Assembly: GCA_036245525.1 (NCBI GenBank)
Contig: BTPG01000001.1
Span: forward strand, 223,845,656 to 223,909,655
Direction of reading: 5' to 3'
From: Semisulcospira habei
Lineage: Eukaryota; Mollusca; Gastropoda; Semisulcospiridae
Length of the DNA: 64,000 nucleotides
Shown one piece after another: positions 41,345-52,466 of this stretch. The position numbers and the translations under genes were made by a program. Below the pieces are notes generated by a model, which saw nothing but the letters and a program-made list of their open reading frames with translations, was not told the origin of the DNA and made no database searches. The first letter of the stretch is position 1, and each line of letters opens with the position of its first letter.

Positions 41345-41776
41345 ATGGCAACTATAGCTGTCATGATTGGTGGTGCAGTTATTAACGCATTAGCTTTTAG
41401 TGGATCAAACTATTTCTTTTCAAAAGTTAGTAAAGAAGAATCAGCAGAAGAAATGAAGCGACACAATGAGGCATCTGAAAAACTAGCTCAAGCTCAACAA
41501 GATTATGAAAAGCAAAGAATTGAGAAACTTGATTTTATTAATGAAAAACTAAAACTTGAGGGTCATGCACAGCATACATTTTCAAATGTTGATGACGCGA
41601 TCAAAGAATACTATCTTGTAACTGGTGAAGACATATCTATTCCTCAACCAAAACTTAGCGACTATTACCAACCAAGCTCAGAACAAAGAAATGGAGAAAT
41701 AATATTTGTTCTAGTAGGAATGACATTAGTATATTTTACAGGAGTTTATATTGCTAGAAAAAATGGCAGACGCTAA
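41345..41776 (+). CDS. Membrane/coiled-coil protein D (P2)
   Basis: 143 residues, intact. Hydrophobic N-terminus (IAVMIGGAVINALAFSG), charged helix with coiled-coil character (EEMKRHNEASEKLAQAQQDY), then a C-terminal transmembrane helix (IIFVLVGMTLVYFTGVYI) with a positive end RKNGRR. ATG preceded by GTAAATAAAAAT. Its last 14 bp overlap the integrase start. Probably a bitopic virion or assembly membrane protein. Confidence 0.75.
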   Translation: MATIAVMIGGAVINALAFSGSNYFFSKVSKEESAEEMKRHNEASEKLAQAQQDYEKQRIEKLDFINEKLKLEGHAQHTFSNVDDAIKEYYLVTGEDISIPQPKLSDYYQPSSEQRNGEIIFVLVGMTLVYFTGVYIARKNGRR

Positions 41777-42716
41777 ACTATCAAAAATATATTACTCCCC
41801 AATTGGCTACTGGAAAGGGAATACTGCAATAAAAAAATTACATGCTGCTGTGGGTGGAGATGTTAACCAAATAAAACAGTGGCTTAAAAAACAGGCAATT
41901 TGGCAAATATATCTTCCTGCTCCAAGAAAAATAACAAGGCCTCATTTTGAAAACACATCACCTAATGACACACACCAAATGGACCTCCTGTTTCTTCCGC
42001 ATGACACAATAAGAAAGAAACGATACAAGTATGCATTAACTGTTGTTGACATAGCTTCAAGGTATAAGGATGCAGAACCCATAACTGACAAAAAAGCTGT
42101 AACAGTGGCCACTGCATTATCAAAAATATATAGTCGAGGTCCTTTAAAATACCCTAGGCTTGTGCAGGTTGATGATGGGAGTGAATTTAAAGGGGCTATT
42201 AATCAATTATTTGCAAAGCATGGCGTACTGGTTAGACGCGGTATTCCAGGCTTGCATAGATCACAGGCAATTGTTGAAAACTTTAACAAGCAATTATCGG
42301 AGAGACTTTTTAGCTATCAGTATTCTAAGGAACTCATGCATGACGCACGTAACACTGAGTGGGTTAAAAGATTACCTTCTGTGATAAAAGCAATGAATAA
42401 TGATGGTCACCCTAAACCTGTTAATTCTATTAAATTGAAAACAATACCGTCAGAAATAAAAGCAATAACACCTCCAGACACTAACTTATTTACAAAACAG
42501 GTGAGATATTTGTATCAACCCGGTGAGGCTGAAAATGACGTTAGACGTAGGGCAACTGATCCAATTTGGTCTACATCTGTTCATAATATAAAAAAAATAG
42601 TTCCTTCAGCTAATGCAACAATATATTATCTGTATGAGCCTGCACCAAAGAGGGCATTTGTCAGAGAAGAATTACAGATTATTCCCCCAGACACCGTTAC
42701 TCATTTCAGTAACTAA
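41763..42716 (+). CDS. INT: DDE (retroviral-type) integrase (P2)
   Basis: 317 residues, intact. Catalytic triad at D74 (THQMD), D137 (VDDGSEF) and E172 (AIVENFNK), with the canonical 35-residue spacing between the last two. The N-terminal region (to 70) is helical and basic. The C-terminal part has VRYLYQPGEAENDVRRRATD, an SH3-like DNA-binding region by position. No chromodomain seen. Family role: inserts the linear element by strand transfer, making the 5-bp duplications seen at both elements. I chose the start MADAKLSK (after GCTAGAAAAA) over an in-frame non-ATG upstream start. The last 45 bp overlap the polymerase 3' end. Confidence 0.9.
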   Translation: MADAKLSKIYYSPIGYWKGNTAIKKLHAAVGGDVNQIKQWLKKQAIWQIYLPAPRKITRPHFENTSPNDTHQMDLLFLPHDTIRKKRYKYALTVVDIASRYKDAEPITDKKAVTVATALSKIYSRGPLKYPRLVQVDDGSEFKGAINQLFAKHGVLVRRGIPGLHRSQAIVENFNKQLSERLFSYQYSKELMHDARNTEWVKRLPSVIKAMNNDGHPKPVNSIKLKTIPSEIKAITPPDTNLFTKQVRYLYQPGEAENDVRRRATDPIWSTSVHNIKKIVPSANATIYYLYEPAPKRAFVREELQIIPPDTVTHFSN

Positions 42717-45700
42717 CTCATCAATTAATTCATCAACCAGTTCGTCAGCTATTTCTTCAGATAACTTGAGTCTGTAATGACCAGGTGCATAAGCTTTTTC
42801 CTTACTATGAAACACTCGTTTTGTGTCTCCAACTGCCAGAGACTTCTTATGTGTTTGGATCATTTCAAGATTATGTTTGTTTGATCTCAGTGACTTGTTT
42901 GGATAATCAGGCATTAATGCACCGTCTAACACTTGCTTGTAATGTTCATGTCGAATGTCTTTATTTTTTATTGCTGTTTTTTTGATACCTTTGGCTTTTG
43001 ACTGACTACCCTTCTGGTGCAGTATAGAATACATTTTTGATCTCAGTCCAACGTACTCAACTATAGGCACACCATTTAGTTCATCCTTAAACTTACCAGG
43101 CACTTTCTTGTTTTGTGTGCTAAACAGTGGATGGTCTTTAGGGTAGTCAGACGTGTCATACATGTGTAACTCTGTTTTCATGTCTTCATAAAAGTCTTCA
43201 GTACACACATCAATGATCATAGAGTCAGTGTCAGTGTATAACAGACGGCAGTCAGGATACTTTGGTTTGAAGTAATCATAATAAAATTCAAGCATTAATA
43301 ATTTTGACAACTCCAGAATTGCCATACCTATAAATACTGGCTTGTCCAGTTTAACAATCTTTTTTTTGAGTGACACTGCATATAATGATGAATGAAATTC
43401 TTTATACCCTGTGTACTGAGGCTTACTTGTAAGTTTAATTGCACCCGATTCAGTTGTGACTAGTCTCACATCTTTTCTGTGATGAGGATTTTCCATAGTC
43501 TTGCCAAAACAGGCATTGTTCATAAGCTTAAAGAAGTCTTTGTCAAATGCAGTGTTACCTTCTCTCGCACGAAGGGTTGTGTTCTTCATTATGTAATCTT
43601 TCATGAAAGCACTCTGATCAAATTGAATGCCTCTGTGAACTTTTTTTAGTACTAACCCATGCCTGATGTAAAACTGCAGCAATCGATAGTGGCAAACGTA
43701 ATTGAATTTGTCATTCAAATTTGGTACAAGTTTGGTGTCTTCTTTTTTCCCAGTCAAACTCAGTTTCTCAACTGCTAATGGATAATCATTATGGTAATCA
43801 TGTAAATGGTGTGGATACTCCAAGTCTACTTCAAAGATCCAACCCTTTTCATCATTTTGACCTCGATCCATAATATATTTTGTTAATTTTTTTATGCCAT
43901 ACTGTGACAAATCATACAAACAAAAGTTTTTTAATGGCAACATTTCACACATTGCAAATCCATACAAATTATTAGCATCTAAGTATGTAATAAATGACAT
44001 TGGCTTTGAGGGGTCAAAGTCATCAAGATATTTGTTGTTGGCCTTACCATAATTGTTTGCTGCTAGACTAATACCACCTCTCAATCCACGTTCCACCATT
44101 TCACCCATCGTACGATCAGACAACAGGTCTATAGATATCTTACTGGATTTCAAAAGTGCATCCCAAGTCATGCCAGGACTAGTTATGTAACAAGCAGGGT
44201 CAAGACTGTAGTGCAACAAACCCTTTTCACGATAACTTTCAAATACATCTGCTAGCAAGCAAACGTCAGCTTTCAAGTACTGATCGTGGTAATCACCAAT
44301 TGTCTGACACCCTAATTTATCCCACGCATCAAGTGCATGCTGGTATTCAGAGTCAGAAATACCTTTACCAGTTAGTGTGGAATAAAATTTTTCTTTTGGT
44401 GGCAGTCTTGTTTCTTCAAACACAATCCAGTGATCAATGTACTCATACGGATACACTCCTTTCTTAATCAAGTCTGGTTCAAAATATTTACTCGTTATTG
44501 GATACTCAGTCAGTCCTTCTGCCAGACTAGCAAGACCTAAAGACAAATGTTGCATGGAGTCATAAAATGCTAATTTATCTAACCTAAAAGTCAAGTACTT
44601 CTCAGTTGTCTGAGCAATGCAACTAATTTTTCTGTAAGACTCATCAACAGCCTGCATGATGATGTGTGAATCATATCCCTTCAGATTGTGAAAAAAGATT
44701 GGTAACTTATATGTCTTAGGATCTGTTTTTAATAATAAGTTACAATTGTTATGTGCAGCACCTCTGTAACGCCCAGTTATGTGATCGTGGTCACAAACTT
44801 TATCACCTCCCAGAGGCTGTTCACAAATCCAACACGTCTCTGCTGTATCAAATTTTAGTTTGTCTTCTTCTGTCATCACCAAAGGCATCTGACATGTTGT
44901 GAGATACTGTACTACCTGACTATACAGTTGTCTCATTTCTGTTAAAAACAGGCATGCTGCATTTTCACCCCTATAGATAACAGGTTCTGAATGAAGACCG
45001 TCTGACCTAACAAGAATGTATCCAAAAGAACACACCACTTGCTCACTCAATTTTATAGTCTTTGGTAATGACTCTGGAACAGGACCCTCATATGGAACAA
45101 CGAGTGATTCAAAATCTGCATACACTACAAACGGCAGCTTTTGTTGATTCCCATAGTTCTTAAAATACACTTGACTACCAGGATCTGGATACCTCAGTAT
45201 TGTTTGAATGTCATCAGCCGACCTGCAGTGCTGCACATGTTTGTGTGCTACTTTAATAGAGGAAAACCTCTGTAAACATTTTTTACAAAATTCATGTTTA
45301 CCGTCATGTTTTGTTGTATGATGAATTAGTCTTGACATACTTCTGATAATTGTGTAGTGAAAGTTATCACCAGATCTTATTAGCAACATGTCAACATGTT
45401 TATCTTCTGGCTGCCAATAGGTTGGGGCAATTGGAGATACTCTAATTGGCTGTAACTTATTCTCAGATTCATTTTCCCACACAAACACATTCACAGATAT
45501 ACCAGGATTTAGTTTTTCAAACAAGTCTATGTCCTCTATTTTAACAGGGAACTCAATGCCACTGAAGTTGAGTTCGTTTACAAATTTGGTATAGTTAGAT
45601 ACACGATCAGGTCTTGTTTTTACAAAGTGTAGTTTAGCAAGCACACACAACATGAAACAATAGTTGTCATTGTTTTGAATATTGACTACAGCCTTTTTGT

Positions 45701-46108
45701 TTGCAACCTCAGTTGGAAGTGGTATCCATGATTTACCTAGTATGGATGATATCTTGACTGCTTCAGTTGTAGTTCATGTACAAGGCCTTCATGCCAGCCA
45801 GACCCTTGCATTTCTGCTCTGTCAATTGCTTCATGGAAGTCTGGTAACAATCTTTCTCTAAACACTTTCTCTAGTTCTCTTCTCGAATTAACTGTGTGCT
45901 GCCTTGTCGAGATATACGTTACAATAACTTCACCAACATCTCTGGCAAATTCTATTTTTGCAACAATCTGAATCTTTACACTATCAGAAAGAAGGTTATT
46001 TTGTATGACTAAAAAAGATCTTTCTATTGATTCATAGACATTGTAAATATTAGATATAGGTAAGTCAGTTGTGTGAAACACGTTTCTTAATCTTTGATGG
46101 TTGTCCAT
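42672..46108 (-). pseudogene. POLB: Protein-primed DNA polymerase B, one frameshift (P2)
   Basis: About 1,145 codons, the better copy. All catalytic motifs are present: DFESL exonuclease I, HNLKGYDSH exonuclease II, YLKADVCLLAD exonuclease III, motif A LDANNLYG (about 43962-43990), motif B NNACFGKTMEN (about 43495-43530) and motif C YTDTDS (about 43220-43245). Also the C2H2-like CKKCLQRFSSIKVAHKHVQH and an HNH-like CWIC...DHDHITGRYRGAAH. The only break is a one-base loss near 45743, after about 120 codons. Family role: protein-primed replication of the linear element. Its start carries the TTGTCGGACAA motif. The long N-terminal region contains FCFMWC in P1 but YCFMLC here. Confidence 0.9.
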
Positions 46109-46140
46109 CTTTTTTATTTGTCCGACAAAAAAATAAATAG
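46109..46140 (-). promoter_or_regulatory. Palindromic TTGTCGGACAA motif (polymerase, P2)
   Basis: Read on the minus strand: TTTTTTGTCGGACAAATAAA, ending a few bases before the polymerase ATG at 46108. Conserved in sequence and position with P1 12676-12699. Confidence 0.5.
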
Positions 46141-46212
46141 AAAATTATATAATAAAAATAACACTTTTTTGACTGTAAATCCTACAAAACAGATTTGTTT
46201 ACTCAATCATCA

Positions 46213-46548
46213 TTATTGTATGTGTAATACCATTTTATTAAATGTAATAGCGTTAAAATACAAATTTATTTTATATAGTTCTTTTGCTAAATCACTACAC
46301 ACTTTACCAAACCAATTACTGCAATAATTAATAGTAAATGATTGAGTCTTAATATCAACAGTTATTTTTTTAATAAATGGATTATCAACACAAAAAGTTA
46401 TATTACCAGACATATACACTGTTGTTGGTATCATAAATAAATTACCAGGTGACTCTCTATTATGAAGCTGGCTTTCATATTTAATATTTTTAAAATAGTG
46501 TGTAATATCTATTATTTCACTAATAGGCCAATTTTGTCTGTCTGTCAT
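46213..46548 (-). CDS. Small conserved Polinton protein X (P2)
   Basis: 111 residues, intact. EIIDITHYFKNIKYE near the N-terminus, VDIKTQSFTI in the middle, then NWFGKVC and NKMVLH at the C-terminus: the same skeleton as P1 X and Y. ATG after GGGTTTGTCTATAAAA, the context also seen before P1 X. Sits between polymerase and ATPase as in P1. More diverged than the other homologues. Function unknown. Confidence 0.7.
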   Translation of the reverse strand: MTDRQNWPISEIIDITHYFKNIKYESQLHNRESPGNLFMIPTTVYMSGNITFCVDNPFIKKITVDIKTQSFTINYCSNWFGKVCSDLAKELYKINLYFNAITFNKMVLHIQ

Positions 46549-46870
46549 TTTTATAGACAAACCCAAAAGATAAATTAATTTACTAACCCATACCCTGTGG
46601 GCTGATCTGTCTTTAAAATGAGCTTTAGATGCTTGGTTGATTTCAGTTTGTTTTTCACACAGTCTCGTTCATGTTTATTTGGTATAACATCGTTTTCTCT
46701 GAGACAGTCTTCGAAGCTGTCACGATCCTTACAGTAAAACAGACATATAAACTTTAACTGCTCACGAAAATCTTTCAGTACAGCATTATATTTCTGAGTA
46801 AGAATCCATACACTGATTTTTGCATGTCTGCCACTGAAAGCAAGTTCTGCCAGTGTGTTTCTTTTCTTAA

Positions 46871-47572
46871 CTCACTCCACCCGGATCACCGCGATCCCGG
46901 TGATGGCCTGCACAACGCTTGCACACTGATCACCGGGATCGCGGGTTGTGAAGTTGGCCGCCTTCTACAAGAACTGGGGATTACTGAATACGAAACTAAC
47001 CTGCCTAGTGTGCAGCTCTGTTTTCGTACAATGACCCTCATTCCTATTTTTATCACTAGGCCTCACAGTTACTGAAGTAGAGCGTGCTTTTCGAACATAC
47101 TAGCTTTGCTTACATTTGCGAAACAACATGGCGTTTCTGTGTGCTTCACTCACCACAAGAGCGCAAAGTAATCGTCAATTTACTGTCAGAGAAGTGATAG
47201 AAATCATCCAGATTGAGGATTCGGATGCAGAAGAGGCTGCTGAAGACAGTGATAGCGATTTTGAACCAGCAGAGAGTGAGAAGAATGCATCTGATTGAAC
47301 TGTTCGGTGGGTCACAAGTGAACTGATAACCGATTAAACTTGGAAGTGCAGTGTGAAAAATAAGTGGTATCTTTACTATGCTCCAGAATATACATTTTTG
47401 GGGTTAGTAACTCAAAATTTTGTATATGCATGCACCCATTTACTAATCAACTAACCTGAAAATTGTATTTACATTTGTCAGAAAGTTTTTTTTTATGATT
47501 TTTTTTTCTAACCCATTGAAACAGCCAGTATACAGAGCATTGCTAACGAAAAAACAGCCAGTGCTGATTGAG
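46871..47572. mobile_element. piggyBac-like non-autonomous element in P2 ATPase
   Basis: 702 bp between two TTAA sites (46867-46870 and 47573-47576), inserted exactly where P1 ATPase has GTTAAG. Ends inward: TTAACTCACTCCACCC and, inverted, TTAACTCAATCAGCACTGG. Subterminal GC-rich inverted motifs (ATCACCG(C/G)GATC) lie at 46886-46945. Contains a short open frame (47128-47298) ending EDSDSDFEPAESE, like the acidic N-terminus of piggyBac-derived transposases. The catalytic part is missing. Confidence 0.7.
47128..47298 (+). pseudogene. piggyBac transposase N-terminal remnant
   Basis: 56 codons from ATGGCGTTTCTG. Contains QFTVREVIEIIQIEDSDAEE and an acidic serine/aspartate cluster, then a stop. 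No catalytic aspartates. Interpreted as the retained 5' end of a deleted transposase gene. Confidence 0.4.
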
Positions 47573-47911
47573 TTAACAATGTCTTTCTCTGCAGAACAGT
47601 CATCGACAATAAATAAAGTTGTCTGACCTTCAAAATGTTTGTAAAAATACTGTAGGTAGTCATTCAGTTTTTTCTCAGGGTCGACTAAGTATATGTTGCT
47701 GTCAGTCCAAATGAATAAACGGTTGTGATAAGCTTTGTTGTGTTTTATCGTAGGACAAAATATTACAATGTTTTCAAAATGATGGATGTATCTTGTTTGT
47801 AATAAGTCAAGTACGAATTGAGTTTTCCCACACCCTGTGGCACCAACAAATAAGCCACAGTGTGGATCGAGTGTCATTAAGCCCTGGTTCATTTTAATAC
47901 ACAATATAATT

Positions 47912-49193
47912 TTAATATATGTGTCCACTCAGTCTGCTTTCTGCAATATTGAGTTGTGCGTCATATATCAGGTACAAATATATATTTATGGCTGCAGCAG
48001 TTTCAACCATCTTTTGTATCTGAATTGTAATCCCATCACTACCATTCTCAACAGTTCGACCTGACCCATGAAGGTAATCGTCGTCTGTACTACGCAGGTC
48101 TAACCACAGTGCATATTTGTTTGTCAGGTATTGACCAATCCTAACGTCATACAGATGTAGATCTTTGCACGCAATGTTTGCTGGTTTATCTCTAATCCTT
48201 CCTCCTGCAAAATACTTTGTGATCTCATCGTAGTGTTGATAAGGTAACATTCCAGACGCGTACACTTGATTAGGATGGCCTTCGATTGTGCAGGACAAAT
48301 GTGTAATCTTAGGATTGTAGAATTTTTCTGAATCCCGTTTGTATGGACTCACAGGTTCAACAAACAACATAAAAATACCTTTCAGTGACCTAGCAGGTGT
48401 GTTTAAGTTTATGTTCCACATTGGGTCGCTTTTGTCTTTGGGTATTAAACACCCTAATCACCCTGTCATAATAAATTGGTAGTCTTGACTGATACTGATT
48501 TTGTATGAGTCTGGCTAGTTCAGTGTGTGTGACAATTTCATATTCCAAGGAAATGTTAGAGATCTTATATGTTGCACTAAGATCAGATGATTTAATAACT
48601 TTGGAGTAGTCATTGAAGGTTAGTTCAAAACTCAGACGGTCATTCAGTGCTCCTTGATAATAAGGCAGATGAGCTGTTAGGATTTCAAACTCAAGTGGAA
48701 TGTAGAATCTGGATCCATATGTTTCGGCCATTATAACATCCATGGCTGTATTAGTTACTTTATCTCCGGCGTCGATTCGAAGTTTACCAACATTATCTGG
48801 CTGTATGCCTTGGTAAATACGGTCTTCTCGTTCTTCTCTTGTTAGCCAAAGGTCTTTGTAACAGTAGAATACATCTGAGTCGTCAAGACTAAACACTTCC
48901 TGTCCTTCAAGATTTACTTTAATAGTTCTAACAATTGCTCTGCCAAGATTGTTAACTAGTGTTCTGTTCACGTCTGCGTCTGATGATAGTTCAATATTAA
49001 AAGCAAGGCGTGCAGTGCCAGGAACAATAACGTCACTGGGACCTAGGTTTGGAAACTTGACTGTAAGTGTTTGATTCTGGTCTATGGTACTTGGATTGTT
49101 TGTGATGACGATTGATTGTCTTATGCCCTTAACACCCAGAGGCTCACGTAGTTTTCTGTATGGGTCTAACTTTGATCCGTAAGACTGTGTCAT
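47912..49193 (-). pseudogene. MCP: Major capsid protein, frameshifted (P2)
   Basis: Homologue of P1 25517-26800, about 425 codons. Start MTQSYGSKLDPYRK at 49193 after TTATTGTGCATAATAAAA. A small deletion near 48410-48440 shifts the frame after YYDRVIR. Both halves are otherwise open and well conserved (VPGTARLAFNIELSSD; ILTAHLPYYQGALNDRL; AQLNIAESRLSGHIY). It is directly upstream of the ATPase and diverges from T. Confidence 0.85.
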
Positions 49194-49233
49194 TTTTATT
49201 ATGCACAATAAAAAATAATAAATTAATAAAACA
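49194..49233. promoter_or_regulatory. Bidirectional capsid/T promoter (P2)
   Basis: 40 bp A/T-rich spacer between the divergent capsid and T starts, equivalent to P1 25476-25516. Confidence 0.55.
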
Positions 49234-50445
49234 ATGGCAGCGGGAGGATTTAATCATGAAGATTTTGAAATGGATGACATGAATGACTATGATACTGGTG
49301 CAACAGATATGACTGGAATGGTAACTAGTTCTAGTATGTATCATGAACTATTAAAAGACATAGTAAACTCATTTTATGACAGTGTTGGTGTCCACCCAGA
49401 TGTAATAGATCCTAATCAGTTTGAATATGATAAAGGACACTTATTTGTAAATACAGACAGAGGGAAAATAAATCTAACACATAAAAATAATCCTTCTAAG
49501 TTTAGAGCTTTAAGTACAATTAAAGGTGAAGTCGGTGGTAACTCTGGGTTGGCAAGATACCTTGGTATTGGAGGGTCTCCTGTTCCCCCAAGACTTGTTA
49601 GTGTGCTTCACGACACGCAAACAAAGTTGCCAACGGGGCAAGAGATTGAAATGGCACCAATAACAAGCCTACCAGAAATAGCAAACACAGTGATACAAGA
49701 AACTTCATTTACTGAAGGACAAATAAATGATGTTATGAAAACAATAGATGATCCACCTTTGTCAATGAGGGAGATTATGGGTTTGGATAAATCACTGCAG
49801 ACAATAAGAGGTGAGATGGTAAATAATTTAGCCAAACTAGGAGAGCTTGATAAACACATAGAACGTGAAAAAGAGAAACTGGCTACCGCAGACACAGAAA
49901 TGAAAGAAAGAATTCAACACAGATTAAATGATTTGCAGATAGAAAGATCAGGAAGGTTAGAAGCGATTAGTATTGGGAGACAAAAACTGAAAACACAAGT
50001 CAACAGGATTAGAGAAACTATTAAAAAAATACTTCACGAAGACACTACTCTGGCTGAGAGACTTAAAACACTTTTCAGAGAACAGGGTATCACAATTGCC
50101 AGTTTAATTACAGCTCTGGGGTTTATTATCAGTACAGTTGTGTTGGCTGTCTCCGGGGGTGGTGGTGGTGGACCACTGCCTCCAGCACCACCAACCCCAG
50201 TCCCCACAGATCCAAAAGACTTACAGTCGTGGGTAAAGAAACAACTGTCTCACATATCAGACTTGCTTAAGAAATTGGCTCTGAAAGCAGTAGACGTGTT
50301 ACCCAATTTAATTGGCACGGTTGTCAGTTGGTTGATTAGTACTACAGCAAAGGTAGTTGGGTTTATGGCAGAACATGTGTGGATCTTTCTGGTTACAGTA
50401 GGAGGGTTAATGGTGGGTTATTTAATGAAACAGATAAAGAAGTAA
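49234..50445 (+). CDS. Membrane protein T with coiled coil (P2)
   Basis: 403 residues, intact. Same architecture as P1 T: acidic N-terminus MAAGGFNHEDFEMDDMNDYD, charged helical middle (LGELDKHIEREKEKLATAD), hydrophobic helix IASLITALGFIISTVVLAVS, Gly- then Pro-rich linker, and a C-terminal hydrophobic hairpin ending KQIKK. Overlaps S tail-to-tail by 24 bp. Conservation of the overlap in both elements despite protein divergence shows both frames are real. Confidence 0.8.
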   Translation: MAAGGFNHEDFEMDDMNDYDTGATDMTGMVTSSSMYHELLKDIVNSFYDSVGVHPDVIDPNQFEYDKGHLFVNTDRGKINLTHKNNPSKFRALSTIKGEVGGNSGLARYLGIGGSPVPPRLVSVLHDTQTKLPTGQEIEMAPITSLPEIANTVIQETSFTEGQINDVMKTIDDPPLSMREIMGLDKSLQTIRGEMVNNLAKLGELDKHIEREKEKLATADTEMKERIQHRLNDLQIERSGRLEAISIGRQKLKTQVNRIRETIKKILHEDTTLAERLKTLFREQGITIASLITALGFIISTVVLAVSGGGGGGPLPPAPPTPVPTDPKDLQSWVKKQLSHISDLLKKLALKAVDVLPNLIGTVVSWLISTTAKVVGFMAEHVWIFLVTVGGLMVGYLMKQIKK

Positions 50446-51705
50446 AACCCCTAATCCAGTGAGACCTATTACCAATGCAGTTCTCTCTGACTCATGTGTG
50501 TTTGATGACGGTGCTGGTGCTGGTGATGGTGATGGTGCCAGTACAGGTGTGGGTGTCGGGGCTGGGGCTGTTATTGACATTACTGGTGTTACCAGGGCTG
50601 CCTGTACGGGTGGTGATGTTACTGGTGCTGGCATTATTATTGACTGTAAATGTGTGTTTACTGATTGGTTGAGTCCTAATTTCTGATCACGACCAGCGAC
50701 AATGATTTCATTATTATAATTTGTTATTGTCCCCATTTGGAGTTGAAGGTCAGATGGTAGCATGTATAACCCAATGCCAACTACAAAGTCAACTTTTGAT
50801 CTAGCATATCTGAGAACGTCTTGGTAACGTTGTATGCTTGATGGTAGATCGACTGTTGAGTTGATTGAATCTTCTAGATTAGCAAGAAACTGTTTTTGTG
50901 CTTCAAATTTACCACTCCCGTTTAAAATATTCGATTTTGTTAGTGATTGTGCTCCTAGTAAACACCAGACATATGTTCTGATAGACTCATTGACGCGTTC
51001 GACTCCTGCTTGAGTAAATCCGTCACTCTTATCTAAGACAAATGTGGTCCAGGCATTAGACTGTTTCTGTTCAATTGAGCCTAACCACACTTCAGATTTT
51101 GATGAGAATGAAGTGTAACCAGGGTAATAATCTTGAGGGTATTGTCTGTGACTCATAGCATAATACAATGTTCCCATGCCTTTGTGATCATCAAGTTTTT
51201 GTGTAAAGTCATACTTTGTACTGATGTTAAATTCATTACAGATCCGTTCAAATGCTTTCAAATCCATGGGATTGTTAAACCTGTTGAAACTGGATTCAGT
51301 GGGTAATGGTGTATGCAGTTCTGACAGTATTCTTCTAAGCTGGTAATAAACATGAAAACGATAGACAGACTTAATCAGTTTGTTTGGGTGATTCAAATGG
51401 TCTGTAAAAGAAATGCCACAGCCTGTAGTTGAGCATAGTATAGCAAAGTTAAGTTGGTTTTGAAACATCTGTAGTGGGCTTGAAGACCACTTTCTTGCAG
51501 TTGAGTCATCTGTAATTGGAGGGTTTAGGTAATGCTCATAAGGATTTGGCACTTTCACTTGAAATAAATCTCCTTCAGACAAAGCTATATCAAGCTGATT
51601 TAGTTGAATTATTTTCTGGTCATAAGTTGGTGCAACATTATACTTGGCATCCACGTTAAATTGAAACGCGTTTACAATGGCAATTGTTGGTGATTTAAAT
51701 TCCAT
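50422..51705 (-). CDS. Tail-anchored structural-type protein S (P2)
   Basis: 427 residues, intact. Starts MEFKSPTIAIVNAFQFNVDA. The globular part is nearly collinear with P1 S. The stalk is longer and richer in Pro/Ala (PAPTPTPVLAPSPSPAPAPS), so the difference between the two proteins is concentrated there. Identical C-terminal helix ALVIGLTGLGVLLLYLF. Divergent from R with a 25-bp gap. Confidence 0.8.
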   Translation of the reverse strand: MEFKSPTIAIVNAFQFNVDAKYNVAPTYDQKIIQLNQLDIALSEGDLFQVKVPNPYEHYLNPPITDDSTARKWSSSPLQMFQNQLNFAILCSTTGCGISFTDHLNHPNKLIKSVYRFHVYYQLRRILSELHTPLPTESSFNRFNNPMDLKAFERICNEFNISTKYDFTQKLDDHKGMGTLYYAMSHRQYPQDYYPGYTSFSSKSEVWLGSIEQKQSNAWTTFVLDKSDGFTQAGVERVNESIRTYVWCLLGAQSLTKSNILNGSGKFEAQKQFLANLEDSINSTVDLPSSIQRYQDVLRYARSKVDFVVGIGLYMLPSDLQLQMGTITNYNNEIIVAGRDQKLGLNQSVNTHLQSIIMPAPVTSPPVQAALVTPVMSITAPAPTPTPVLAPSPSPAPAPSSNTHESERTALVIGLTGLGVLLLYLFH

Positions 51706-51730
51706 TGTGCTTTTTTATGTGATAATAAAA

Positions 51731-52446
51731 ATGTTTATAACCTTAACAAATCTTGACACAAGCAAACCAGTGTGGTTAACTAATGGGATTGATAATCGTG
51801 ATGGTAACAAGGCTGTGGCTATCCATGAAATGTTTTATACAGTAAAGTGGTTTAATGTAACGGATGATGAAAATTATTCTGTAAGTGGAACTCTTGATGG
51901 TATTGAGAAGGTGATACTTTACGAGCTGGGTATTATGACTTTTGTACTTTAGCTGAATGGCTTCAAAATGAATTTAAAATTAAAGCAACTTTAAACCCAG
52001 CTAATTTACTTGTTACAATTGAATTTCCGAAAAGTGGTCAGTTTTCTTTATCAATTAGTCTTTTATTATTACTTGGATTTTTAGGTAAAAAAATAACACA
52101 TCCAGATGAAGATTGGTCACAATCAGTTGGTGGTCTACTATCACCAAAAAAACCAAGAATAACTGGCAGATATCCTGTTCATTTGTCAGTACACACAGTG
52201 CTAAATGTTCATTTGAAAGAACTGAACACTACTGAAAATGTACACAATGGAAAGCCTTCAACTTTGTTAAGATGCTTGCCGACTGGAACTGCCCCATATT
52301 GTGAAAGTGTGGTTGCTAGATTTCCTAATTTGCAGTTTAAGAAATTAGGTTCTAGTTTCTTTGAGTCACTGAGTATATCTGTAACTAATCAGGATGACAA
52401 ACCAGTTCTTATGCATGATTTTAGTGTAGTGTTAGAAATTAAATAA
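51731..52446 (+). pseudogene. Conserved protein R, candidate minor capsid, frameshifted (P2)
   Basis: Starts MFITLTNLDTSKPVWLTNG. A lost base near 51911 breaks the frame after GTLDGIEK; the rest of the homologous sequence stays recognisable to the stop at 52444. The position of the break differs from P1 R. See P1 R for features and alternatives. Confidence 0.7.
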
Positions 52447-52466
52447 TTTTATTTTTGTTTATAAAA

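Larger units (their letters stand above)
46575..47892 (-). pseudogene. ATP: Packaging ATPase interrupted by a transposon (P2)
   Basis: Start MNQGLMTLDP at 47892, Walker A GATGCGKT and Walker B LFIVDDCS intact. The gene then breaks at 47576 and resumes at 46867 with the C-terminal half (NTLAELAFSGRHA..., ending GYGLVN at 46575). The interruption is a TTAA-flanked piggyBac-like insertion. The ATG is about 20 bp after the capsid stop, on the same strand. This capsid-ATPase junction is where P1 has both of its ends. Confidence 0.9.
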
